Source of the DNA: Pigoraptor chileana
Lineage: Eukaryota; Opisthokonta; Filasterea
Assembly: GCA_943704495.1 (NCBI GenBank)
Contig: CALSCR010001921.1
Location: forward strand, 5,997 to 30,995
Direction: 5' to 3'
Length of the DNA stretch: 24,999 nucleotides
Position 1 is the stretch's first letter; the number at the start of each line of letters is the position of its first letter. Below, one piece after another: positions 1-9,728 of the stretch. A program made the translations under genes and the position numbers. The notes beneath the pieces are model-generated. The model did no database searches and had not been told where the DNA came from. It saw nothing but the letters and a program-made list of their open reading frames with translations.

Positions 1-14
1 CCCCCCCCCCCCCC
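1..14. repeat. poly-C run at window edge
   Basis: The window opens with 14 consecutive C residues, followed by a pyrimidine-rich stretch ending in TTAG at 34. It sits inside the intron that precedes the first visible exon of the ammonium transporter. A homopolymer exactly at the edge suggests a contig end, but it may also simply be part of the intron's polypyrimidine tract. Confidence 0.8.
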
Positions 15-34
15 TCGGTCTCTCTCTTCGTTAG

Positions 35-2226
35 GCTTCGCTGGAGCAAAAATTATCGGGCCTCGCCTCCGCGGATCACGTGCCACACTGGCACACGTGT
101 CCTCGCTGGATTCGTCGACAATGACGCTGAACATGTTCTCCGACGCGACCGAGATGATGTCCCGAGGGGCTGATGCTGGCGCCCCCACCGTCGGGGTACG
201 CCAGGGGTCCACGCCTGGCACGGGATCCACGACCCCGAACAACGGCGGCGCTGCCACACCGCAGCACGGCCTCGCGGAGAGTGGAGGGACTGCTGCGCTC
301 AACGTGCCACGTGAGCGGGGGGCGGGATCGTCGATGTCGACGAACGGAGAGTCGGCGAGGGAGTTTTCGCGGCGGATGCAGGAAGTGGAGGAGCATGTGA
401 GGGCTGAGATGATGGGGATGTCGCCGATCAGCGGGCACAAGCCATTCTACATTATTATTGGTGAGTGGCTGCAAGCACACCGGCATGCAAGCGCACGCAC
501 ATACATGCACACACATTCACACACGCGCACGCACGCAGATGAATACATATGCACTACACACATGCACACACACGCGCATGTACACACAAATCGGAGTCGC
601 ATAAGCACTCATCTCACTCATCTGTGCTTGCAGGTACAATGCTGCTGATGATTGGCTGGTTCGGCTTTAATTGTGGGTCGACGGGGGGTCTGTCGGGTGA
701 CCTCAGTCTGGTGTCCAGCCGCGTTGGCGTCGTCACAATGATTGGTGTGTAAAATGTGTGCTTGCTATTCTGGGTTTGTATTTGCATGACTGATCTAAGT
801 CAGCCTGTGGAGAGCGAATGCGGCGGTGTCGTTGTCTTGGGACAAATGGGCCGTGTTGTCGCTTTCTGTCAATCAAAAACCGTTGAAAACAAAATCATAA
901 CAACAAACACCACCACCACCATTGCAACGCAACAACAACAACACACCAGCCATGTCGACGGGGATGATGGTTGGCGTTTTCTATTCGATATACTTTGGGA
1001 AAGTGGGGCAGTACGATGTCCTGGACACGTGCGTGGGAGCACTTGGCGGCCTTGTTGCAATCACGTGAGTGCTGGCACGTGCAGTCGTAATGGGCCTGTC
1101 TCCCCTTCCTCTCTCTTTTGCCCACCATTGGACTGCATTGCTAATGATTCGACATCGCAACCGACAGCCCGTTCTGCTTCGTACGCTGTCCTTGAATTCG
1201 TATTGATAGATCTGTGCGCGTCATAGTAACAAAGGCACGCACGTCCGTCCACCCTCTCTTCATAATAACGCAGCCCCGGATGTGCTGTCACGGAGCCCGC
1301 CGTCGCCCTTGTTGTTGGTGCCATCGGCTCACTCGCTGCGAATTTCGGACCGCGTCTGATTGTGCGCATGGGCGTCGATGACCCCGTGGGCGCGGTGGCA
1401 CTGCACGGCTTTGCGGCAACTTGGGGCCTCATTGCCTGTGGGCTGTTTGCCAAGCGCGAGTATGCTGAGCAGGTGTGTATGTGTGTGTGTGTTTTTTGTT
1501 TGTTTTTTGTTTGTTTGTTTGGTTGTGTGTGTGTGTGTGTGTGTGTGTGGGCGTGTGTGCGTGTGCGTGCGTGCGTGTGTGTGTGCGTCTGGATGCGTGT
1601 TACACAATGCTATGCCGTGTGCACAGTAGTATTCGTCTGTATTTTGCATGTGCTTTTCACTGCTCTCAACAAAGTCTACATCTAACTGCAAATGCACACA
1701 TGACTCATTAGGTATACATGAACGGCGCCTCAATCACGCACGGCTATGGGCTGTTCTATGGGGGCGGCGGACTGCTTCTGGGCGTTCAACTTCTTGAAAT
1801 TGTGGTCGTCGCCGGTGAGTGGGATGCACTGCTGTAGTAGACGTTTAAGTTGGGCTGTCTATTATGGCCCAGTACGAGTCAATTATGGCCCAGATGCGAG
1901 TGGTTCGCCACACACAAAATAGGGATATCCCATTCGCATCGACTGCCTGTCGCATGTGTTTGAATGCACTTGACTCTGACAATCACACAACCGCACAATG
2001 ACACAATCACACCCCACAATCCACTCACGCAGCCTGGGGACTCGTGCTGGGATCGGTCGTGTTTCTGACTCTGCGCCACTTTCGCATGCGCGTCAGTATG
2101 CGCGATGAAATCATTGGTCTCGATGTGTGCGAGCACAACCAGGCCGTACACGCCGAGGAGCGCTCTGCGGAGCAGTCTGAGGCCATGCGCAAGGAAAGGC
2201 ACCAGGTCGTGTCGCAGGTTGCCAGG
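35..2226 (+). CDS. AMT: Ammonium transporter (AMT family), C-terminal half, 5' end missing
   Basis: This is the C-terminal half of a channel-like ammonium transporter of the plasma or endomembrane. Exons are 35-460, 634-744, 950-1064, 1274-1472, 1712-1814 and 2033-2226; all phases match, giving 382 codons. Family landmarks in order: GAKIIGPRLRG at the end of TM5, GWFGFNCGST in TM6, VGALGGLVAIT in TM8, DDPVGAVALHGFAATWG around TM10 with the second pore histidine, GLFYGGGGLLLG entering TM11, and the RVS..DEIIGLDVCEHN tail typical of AMT1-type proteins. TM1-5 and the first pore histidine lie left of the window. The TM5-TM6 loop, cytoplasmic in known Amt structures, is expanded to about 120 Ser/Thr/Gly-rich residues. 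A strong GTGAGT donor follows codon AGG at 2224-2226 and leads in phase to the kinase module downstream. Read-through would instead stop at 2244. Confidence 0.9.
1473..1592. repeat. TG/TTTG microsatellite in AMT intron
   Basis: Imperfect tandem TG and TTTG units fill the first half of the intron between AMT exons 1274-1472 and 1712-1814. The donor GTGTGT itself belongs to the repeat, so length changes here could affect donor choice. Confidence 0.9.
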
Positions 2227-2477
2227 GTGAGTGGGGTTCGATAGGGTTTGCAGCATTATCGTTGCTCTTTGCATCCATTCCCACATACATGCTGTGGGTT
2301 GTTGCGTAAACGACGCTACGTACGAAGTATAGACATCTATAGAGAGAGGGGGGAGAGTATGTATATATATATGTGTGTGTATGTGTGTGTGCGAGAGAAA
2401 TTGAGAAACAAATGGTTTATATTGCTGTATTGCTGTATTGCTAACTTTTGGTATGTATGATAACTTTGCACAAACAG

Positions 2478-4536
2478 CGAATAGACCTCAAAACGAAGGA
2501 GCGAAGCGTGGAGCGCAGCGCAAATTTATTCTCATCAAATGCATTTGAGATCTACAGCGTTGTTGGTAAGCACGACCCATCGTCACTAGTTTTCTGGCAT
2601 TTACTTTTTCTTTGGTGTTACATTCATGTGTCTACATCTGAAAAGGGTCTAGTAAGAGGTCCGCGCGACCTGCATCCTCGTTGGTCGCGCGCGCACTCTC
2701 TCTGTCTCTCTGTCTCTCTTTATCTCTCTCACTTGTGTGAAATCCATCGGCAGAACGCCCGAGATACTGCCTTGATTTCGACCACTCTGTCTTCTTTCTG
2801 AAGTCGATGGGCTTGTGGCATTGGCATTTGAGTACTGAATGCCTTTCGCTCCATTCATTCTCGCTTACCCTAACTCTAATCCTAGGCGAAGTCGGGATCG
2901 GCAAAACCACGCATGCAAAACTGTTGGCGGAGAGGCTGGGAGGGACCTACTTGTCCATAATCGACCTTCTGCAGCGGTCAGCGGTCAATCACTCGAGCCA
3001 GACGCGCATTCTGGAGCTGATCAACTCCAAGAAGATAATTCCTCCTCCTGTAAGTGTCAACATTGTTGTGTGTGCAGTCTGTGTATGCGTGGGTGTGGTG
3101 AATGCTGGCTCTCAGAAATGTGCAGCATTCTTTCTGCGCTCTCTGACTACTGTTGTGTGTGCGGATGTTCACTGGGCGCTCCTCAAGATGGACTGCACCA
3201 CATCACACACAGAGATCCCATTTATTGACTTTGTTCAGTTGATTGTACGTGTCGCTGAAGCAAGCGCCTCCCCCCGAGTGTACAAAGTATCCTCTGACGC
3301 GTGTACGCTGACCAATCAAAGTATTGAGTCTCTCAATCATGCCTCTCATAAGGCGCCTCTCATAAAATGCTCACTCTCAATCATGCAATTGTGTCCTCTT
3401 TCCCGACAGCTGATTTGCATAAACCTTCTCAAGACGGCGATTCAGGGGACGGGTGTATCAGTGGGACCCGCGGGTACTCTCCTTGGCGGCAGCAGTCGGG
3501 TTGCTCCCCTCTCGCCACTCCCCGCCACAACTGAAACTGCTGGTGGTGCCAGTGGCGATGCCCCTCCCGTTCCATTGCAGTATGCATTTGGCGGGGCTTC
3601 CGAGTCCGCGCTATCCATTGCAAAGGGGTTGAAGCGGATATACGTTCTTGATGGCTTCCCCAGGGACATTGAGGAGATGCTCGCCATGCAAAATGAGGTG
3701 CGTGTCTGTCAGTTTGTGCGACAAGCAGCACTTGCGCAGCAGCGGAATGGGGGGTAGTCTTGCAAAATGAGGTGCGTGTCTGTCAGTTTGTGCGACAAGC
3801 AGCACTTGCGCAACAGCGGAATGGGGGGTGGTCTTGCTGACCGCGTGGTGTGTTGCACCACGTGAGGCAATGGCGTGATTGCGTGCGAATGCCTTGTCGG
3901 CCTCCACAAGTCACGCCCGTTCACAGCCCTGTCACCCTAACCAAATTTGGCTGTTTTTGCCATTCTCTATCGAATGCAGTTTGGATCGTGCATACGTATA
4001 GTATGGCTTGAGGGACGCGAGAAGATCCACGCCACCCCCGCAACCGACACCCAGTTCCGGTCGTATCTCCATCGCAAGGGCCTTCTAATCAAGGTGAGTG
4101 TGATTCGTGCATTCGATTTGGTAAACAAAGCCCTGCTCCTCCCGAGAGGCGGACGGATATCTGCAGCCGACAGTGAGTCATGCTAACGGTGCGCAGTGTG
4201 TACGTAGTGCATTGAGCAAGCAGGAACCGCCCGTGCGACTGAATAGGCCCCTTATCCTCGCGGCGGGCATTGAAGTCAGCCCGAGGCAGTCAGTGCTGTC
4301 CGCAATTTTATGACCCGTGTGGAATTGTCTTCTGATAATTGTGGTTCATGTATGGATTGCCCCCACCACCAATACAACATGCACAGGTCGATGTGGATCG
4401 GTCACAACCCGCGACTACAAATGGCGATGCTGTCGCCCTCGCTGTGTCAAAGTTCCGAAGTTCGTCGAACACTCTTCACACACAGGCTTCACAGTCTGCT
4501 ACGTCCACGCGCCAGCTGGCCCCGTGGGAAGCATAG
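2478..4536 (+). CDS. Degenerate adenylate kinase module, probably the 3' part of the AMT gene
   Basis: Exons 2478-2565, 2886-3049, 3410-3697, 3980-4093 and 4387-4536 join in frame for 267 residues and a TAG stop. The fold order follows adenylate kinase 1: strand and P-loop IYSVVGEVGIGKTTHAKLL (the Walker A motif is split by an intron), SIIDLLQRSAV in place of STGDLLR, IYVLDGFPRDIEE, strand CIRIVWLEG, then YLHRKGLLIK and VDVDRSQP matching the C-terminal strand and helix. The stretch that normally carries the LID/catalytic arginines between CIRIVWLEG and the last helix is almost absent, and about 60 Gly/Ala/Ser/Pro residues are inserted before the DGFPRD motif. I infer a nucleotide-binding but weak or inactive kinase. 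It may instead be a separate gene starting at ATG 2457 (MITLHKQRIDL), since an in-frame TAA lies just upstream. The splice donor, phase and a CTAAC branch-like site favour fusion. Confidence 0.75.
2694..2731. repeat. CT-rich microsatellite in AK-module intron
   Basis: CTCTCTGT-type tandem units occur within the intron between 2566 and 2885. That intron ends in TAACTCTAATCCTAG, with a CTAAC branch-like motif next to the acceptor. Confidence 0.8.
3687..3834 (+). repeat. 74-bp tandem duplication across a splice donor
   Basis: Two adjacent copies, 3687-3760 and 3761-3834, differ at two positions only (CAGCAGCGG/CAACAGCGG and GGTAGTC/GGTGGTC). Each copy holds the last 11 bases of the kinase exon ending at 3697 plus the donor GAG|GTGCGTG, so an identical second donor sits 74 bases downstream at about 3772. 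Use of the second donor would add codons that reach a stop at 3755-3757. The near identity points to a recent event. Confidence 0.95.
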
Positions 4537-4987
4537 CGATTTCTGTATTCTAGAGGCAGTGCTGCGGCTGTCGTACCATTTTCCTGTTCCAATACAGCAA
4601 TAGCTACTCTGTCAATTGTTATGCACAGTGTCAATTGATTGTGAAGTCGGCATATGCCTAGTCGGCATATGCCTTCAGTGCACTAGCTGGACGCCCCCCG
4701 ATGGAATCGGAGTTACTGGGAACGGAGGGTGGAGGGTATGCGAAACCGTCGATGAGAATTGTTTATGTTTCAGATTCATTACTGGATCGATTAAATGAAA
4801 CTAAACTGAAGACGGCTTGACAATGAGTCCCCTCGGCGACGTGACACTGTCAATTCAAATTGCCCCGAAATTCAAATACAGGTCAACTTCAAATGCGACC
4901 ACAAGAAATGCAAGTAACCATAATTAAATAGACATTGTCCAGCGTTCATTCTGATACGGAGCTACGGTTTCAATTGCCGTGCAGTCG
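4537..4987. other. Convergent intergenic gap between the AK-module and UBZ4 genes
   Basis: About 450 bp separate two convergent stop codons. I see AT-rich stretches (ATTAAATG near 4790, AATTAAATAG near 4922) that could serve 3' ends on either strand, and the 15-bp tandem repeat at 4645-4674. No open reading frame here looks coding. Confidence 0.6.
4645..4674. repeat. 15-bp tandem repeat with a palindromic core
   Basis: The unit AGTCGGCATATGCCT occurs twice head to tail. Each copy contains the perfect palindrome GGCATATGCC. It lies 110-140 bp beyond the AK-module stop. It could be a dimer-binding site or a simple duplication; nothing else in the sequence decides this. Confidence 0.9.
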
Positions 4988-7900
4988 TCACTTCATTCGT
5001 TTGCCCATCGACGCCGTGTTCGTGGTCTGCCATGGCACCTTTCTATCGTCAAATTCAATGGTTTCTCCGGCGTAAACAACCTCCATATCAGGGTTATTAG
5101 AAATGTTTCCAAATCCTCCTGCACTCCCACGACCACGTGCCGGTGCTTGTTTCGCACCGCCACCGCCACGACCACCACGCCATTCACCACCGCCGCGACG
5201 AGCATAACCAAGCGACTGTCGGCCTCTTTTGCCTCTGCTGCACCATCAATGGTATAGGAAATCGTGAAATCAGACAGTATAGCCGTGATATAACCGGTCA
5301 TCCTTACGCAGAGAGTACACTCTTAGTGAGACTGGTACGACCATCAGGAGACTTAAAACTACCAACAGCACGTGGCGCTAACAAATAGACGTGTGTCGAA
5401 ATAAACAGGATGTCTCAGCAGGAACAAGTCAGATGCATAAGCAACAGTACACACCACTCATCACAACCCACATCACCACCACACACAAACAACCCATATT
5501 TCACAACATACAACATACAACATACACACAGCACGCAGCGCACACCACGCTCAAACAATTATACGCACAATGCACTACATACGACACACTCTGCATCACA
5601 TTTACAAAGCGTACAAACACACACACACACAAACAAGAATTGTCTCTTACAAGCATTTATAAACACACGCATACCCTCTCCAGGATTTCTTTTTCCCTCG
5701 GGATTCCGATGACGCATCAGCTCTCTCGACCTTAGCTTTACGCCCTCGCGGGGCACCCTTCTTGGGCGGGTCCAGCATGCTTTTGTAGTTGACAAGACAA
5801 TTCTTGTCATCGCTGATGCGCTTGAGATGGCGCGGCACATAGCTTGCCTCTTGCTCACCGCCACGGCCTGCTTCGTGGTTGCCACTCGCATCCCCATCCT
5901 CCTCAGCAAACTCGTCAATGTCGTCAACCTGTCCGTCGGCATATCCATCATCATCAGATTCCTCCCCGTCCACGCGCTCCGCATCATCCGCCTCCTCCGC
6001 TTCCTCCGCTTCCTTCGCCTCCTCCACCTCCGATTCGTGCGTCGAGTCGCCCACTTCATCATCATCGTCGTCATCAATCACAATCGGATCGACCGCAGCG
6101 GCGCTGTTCGGGCGGAAAAACGCCTTCGGCGCAGTCACTGAGCGTGCAGGCTTCGCTGGGGGGCTTGAGAACAGCTCCTGCGACATCGCATCCACACTCT
6201 GCTCTCGTGCTGCGGTAAGCGCGCGCCCACGCACCCCACTGCCAGTGCGTTCGATCCGGGCGGGCAGCGGCACAGACAGACATTTGTTCACGTGCCCGCC
6301 TCGTTCTGCTATGGTCATTGCATCGAGATCGAGCTGGCAGATTGGGCATTCAATCACGCGGCGCGGCGGTGGGCGGTTGACGACGGGTGGAGCGACTACC
6401 GGTGCCCCGTCCAGGCACTCGTTTACGTGCTTTTGCAGCTCGGACTCGGAGAAATACTTGAGGCACATTGGGCATTCCTGCTTGAGATACAGTGAAAAAG
6501 CGCAGGTGAGACCAAGGTGAGTACATTCCGCAATGGTTGAGTGAAGGCACGAGGAATGCCAGCAGCACTGAATAGTCAATGCACGTGACCACGCACCATG
6601 GACCTGTCCGGCGGCTCAGCCCTCCGCGTGCCATCAATACCGCGGAGGGTAATGTCGCGCGCAGTAACTGCGGCATTAACGGCAGCTGTGGCCACATCGT
6701 CGCCACTGCTGCTCTTGACGCTTTCCTGACTCGCAATAACACGTGCAGTCTTGCGCCTTAAAAGCGATCGCCGCGGGCCAACGGGTCCGCTGTCACTGTC
6801 GCTGCCATTATTCACGCCGGTCGCATCTTCATCGCTCTGAGATGCTCGACGTTTGCGACTCGCGAGGGCGGCTGCGTTCAGCGGAGTATACACCCTCGCG
6901 GATCCTGGCAGCGGAATTTTGCGCTGCTGTTTGGTCGGAGTCGCTTCCGGCACCTGCGAGAAACTGCCCTTCTTGTCGGTGACCAACAAAGACGACGCGG
7001 GGGGAGCGTCGGCTTTAATCGCGGTTGCAGCAGTGGCGGGGCATCCAGTGGCAACGGCAAGATACGTCGGGAGTTCCACGTCGTCGCTGTCGTTGTCCTT
7101 CTCCGAGTCCCACGCGCGTGCTCGCTTGCGCGCACGTTTTGTGCGAATGATAGGAGAGTCCAAGTGTGGGGACGCCTCACCTTGCACCACGTTCTGCGGA
7201 CTTGCACTTTTGGAAATCGCAGTTACGGGCGACTTCACCTGCGGCGCCCTGTTAGGCAATGCGACCTTCTGTTTACCCCTTTTTGAATGCAAGAGGGATG
7301 ATGCCTTGAACTCCTCATAAGAGCTATCGTCGTCTGAACTCGATGACAGGAGCATGTCACGTGACCGTTTGGCGGCGGGTGACACATACTTATCAAACAC
7401 CGGCGACGCTCTTCCGCCTCGACCATATGTGGCCGTAGAAGGGTTTCTGGCACCTCCATCATTTTCTGTAGTCGAATCTGAGCTGGTATCGTCCCAATCA
7501 CACAAGTTTACATTATGCAAGCGTGGGGGTTTGGGTGCCCGTATGAAAAATGGCGACGGGTCCCACGATTGTGCATCTGCCGCAAGGCGAGGCGCATCCA
7601 ACTCCATCTGCCGAGCGGCCTGGAACACGTCCAACGCACGTGGTGAGTGGGAGTGCCATTTTTTAAGCGAAAGGAGCAGCATCCAATCAAGCAGCGGTGG
7701 AAGGTCATGTGGATCTGACTTGTGCGGCGCAAAGTACAAGGGAAAAGAACGCGGGAGCTTAGAAACCCGCTGCCGTCGCACCAGCGTCCCCCGCTCATCG
7801 CCAAGTGGATCACCAAAGTGACCGCCAAGTGGATCCCCGAAGAGACCACTCGACCGCGAGGGAAGCCTAATATATACACACGCAGACGCAGAGAGAAGCG

Positions 7901-8071
7901 ATGCTTATTATCAAGTAACAGACTTTCCTCGGGCGTTTCCATGATATAAAAATGGGTCATTCATCGGCACAACACTCCAGACACTCACTTCAAAATTGAC
8001 TGAGTGAGTCGCCCATTCGCCTTGTCGGCCCTCTCCGAGTCCCCCATCGCCACGGCACCATGCGCAGGGTA
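4988..8071 (-). CDS. Protein with two UBZ4 zinc fingers, SIM-like motif and RGG tail
   Basis: Exons on the minus strand: 8071-7989, 7866-6597, 6477-5675 and 5237-4988; phases match at every joint. ATG at 8047 gives 793 residues, and a further 5' exon is possible. The start of exon 6477-5675 holds two Cys-x2-Cys...His-x3-Cys fingers of UBZ4 (Rad18-type) kind, with 11 and 14 residues between the second Cys and His. They are followed by DPIVIDDDDDDEVG, a SUMO-interaction-like hydrophobic core next to acids, and long Glu/Asp tracts. The last exon encodes a Gly/Arg-rich segment (RRGGGEWRGGRGGGG) and ends in GKRMK. The N-terminal exon is Ser/Asp-rich with many basic patches and repeats FGDPLG twice. 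UBZ4 fingers bind ubiquitin in DNA-damage proteins such as RAD18, SLX4 and polymerase kappa. I infer a nuclear repair or chromatin scaffold, but recognise no ortholog. Confidence 0.75.
5610..5632. repeat. CA microsatellite in UBZ4-gene intron
   Basis: A (CA)n run lies inside the 437-base intron that separates the UBZ4 exon from the RGG-tail exon on the minus strand. The surrounding 5430-5600 region is also rich in CACA/ACAC words. Confidence 0.8.
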
Positions 8072-8382
8072 CTGTGGAGTATTAAACAAATCATCAGTGG
8101 GTACCAGGGTTACTGCCGCGCTGTTATCTCCAATGTAGACTCATTTCGGCCCTTCAATTGCATCACATTATGAACCCGAGCATTCCTTTTCGTTCAGCTA
8201 TATGTAAAAACCATTCCTTTGTAGTTGCTGTGTTATTCTTCCATGGAAGCATTTTTGATCCATCGGTGTGAACAAACTGTGTGAATCGGCGGCACCGAGC
8301 CGATCGTACTGACCTGAACGACTGGTCAATGCGGCGACTCGGCTCCCGCCAATTATTATTCCCGAGCTTTCGCTTGGTACAC

Positions 8383-8595
8383 GAGAGTGCCCCGGATGCG
8401 AGTCACGACACCCCGGAAGTAGGTGACACTGGCTGTTTTTGAAAGTGGGCACATGTCCATATTTCCAATTGCGTGACCCTGAGTTCCCTCCCATCTGTCG
8501 AGTGCCGTGAGTATGGTGTCCACTGACGAAGTGAAAGTCAAGAACCGCTGCTGAATTACTGAACCTAAAGGAAAGTGTATTTCGGAGGTTGGCAT
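8383..8595 (-). CDS. Possible first coding exon of the UBZ4 gene
   Basis: An ATG-initiated frame runs 71 codons from MPTSEIHFPLGSVIQQRF to RIRGTL and could splice at a weak donor (GTGTAC, at 8382) in phase 0 to the exon starting at 8071, whose acceptor is TCCACAG. The composition (mixed hydrophobic and polar, few stops nearby) is protein-like. No family match is evident and the donor is unlike the others in the window. If real, only 23 bp would separate this start from the divergent hydroxylase start at 8619. If not, the gene starts at ATG 8047 and this region is promoter. Confidence 0.35.
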
Positions 8596-8618
8596 AATTC
8601 TAGTTCATTTGACCGGAA

Positions 8619-9589
8619 ATGACAGCCGAGACCACCGACCCTGCGCCCGCCGATGTGGACGGCGTGGATGCCGCCACCGACCACAACGGCGCAAAGCGAC
8701 CAGAGACACTGTCCGAATATGCTGCCCTTTATTCCGGCGAACTTGCGTCCGCTATCTTTTTGGCGCTGACAGTGTACTACGCTTATGCGCAGACTGTGTC
8801 GCACGGCGCCAAGTCTGTTGTCAGCTTCTGTGTCGCCGGATACTACATGTTCCTTTTCCTTGGTGGGTGGACTGCGAACTGCCATGCGCACATGCAAAGC
8901 AGATTCCAATTTCCGCACACTTGCAGGCACTACTGCATTGGTCGATGAAAAACACGTCTGATAGTGTGGCACCCTGCACTCTGAATCTAACTGCAGACTG
9001 GGCTTTCCATCTGGTGCTCCACAACCGCCGCATCATGGAAAAAACAGCACTGACGCGAATGATGCTCAAGGCACACACCGACCATCACAAAGTGCGAATC
9101 CTTACATTTCTATCGTATGACTGCAGCGGAGTGATATATCAGTGCCGTCTTCGTAAAACATGCAACAGCTATGATGAAATTGGGTGAACGTATTGTGCTC
9201 CCTTGCAGACGACTTACCTTGCCATTCGTCTTGCATAATTGCAGAGGTACACGCCCAAGTATATGCTCACAGAATATTATGCAAGTGACAATGGTCACTA
9301 TGCGTTTGGCCCTTTCATCCTCGCGGTATATGCTGTCGCGTGGGGGTTCATGCCGTCTGCGTGGCTCGGTCTCTTTCTCACACAGACGACCTTCCTCATC
9401 ATCTCGGCCGACACTATCCATCAGCAACAGCATGTGCGAGGGAGCTATCTTAATCGATTTCAATGGTTTCGGAAACTCAAAGCCGTTCATCGCCTGCACC
9501 ACGTCCACACGTCCAAAAACCTCGCCTTTCTTGATCACTCGATGGATGTTATCATGGGTACATTCAAGAATCCTCCCAATGTTCAATGA
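8619..9589 (+). CDS. Fatty acid hydroxylase/sterol desaturase-type membrane protein
   Basis: Three exons, 8619-8862, 8997-9091 and 9245-9589, join in phase to encode 227 residues. Histidine boxes expected to hold a di-iron centre are present in order: FHLVLH (HxxxH) and HTDHH (HxxHH) in the short middle exon, then HQQQH and HRLHHVH (HxxHH) in the last. Hydrophobic segments flank them (GELASAIFLALTVYYAY; FGPFILAVYAVAWG; AWLGLFLTQTTFLII), as in integral ER hydroxylases. FLDHSMDVIMGTF near the C-terminus matches the family's closing motif. Such enzymes use O2 and an electron donor to hydroxylate or desaturate fatty acyl, sterol or carotenoid substrates; the substrate here cannot be read from sequence. 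The acidic N-terminal 30 residues look disordered. The middle exon carries two of the boxes, so it is required for activity. Confidence 0.85.
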
Positions 9590-9728
9590 AGCATCAATGC
9601 GCATTGTAATTGAAAAACCATGTGTTTTCGACACATACATGGTTTAAGAAGCTTCCAGAATGAGTGTGTGTGTGTCTGTGCACACGTGAGCGATGCTATA
9701 AATAGATTACATGGACACATCATACAAA
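9590..9728. other. Short convergent 3' gap
   Basis: Only 139 bp lie between the stops of the hydroxylase and arrestin genes. The gap holds a short inverted pair, CCATGTGTTTTCGACACATACATGG at 9618-9642 (halves CCATGT...ACATGG), that could form a weak hairpin in either transcript, and an AT-rich CTATAAATAG. Overlapping 3' UTRs are likely. Confidence 0.5.

Noticed and set aside
1360-1685. Plus-strand frames extending into Val/Cys repeats
   Set aside because: They read through the AMT donor into the TG microsatellite intron; only the part up to 1472 is exon.
4993-5301. Minus-strand frame of 102 codons rich in Val and Ala
   Set aside because: The neighbouring minus frame, phase-matched to the UBZ4 exon, gives a Gly/Arg-rich tail and a stop at 4988; the Val-rich frame is its shadow.
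5391-5735. Thr/His-rich plus-strand frames
   Set aside because: They translate CA-rich intron sequence of the minus-strand UBZ4 gene.
5844-6520. Long plus-strand frames rich in Ser, Pro and Arg
   Set aside because: They are antisense to the acidic and UBZ4-coding exon of the minus-strand gene. The codon bias of the Asp/Glu tracts keeps them open, and the minus frame has the recognisable motifs.
8198-8494. Minus-strand frame of 98 codons
   Set aside because: The composition is not protein-like, and the overlapping 8595-8356 frame is the better candidate exon.
9110-9647. Overlapping frames on both strands at the hydroxylase
   Set aside because: The histidine-box frame explains this region; the others have no motif and cross its introns.
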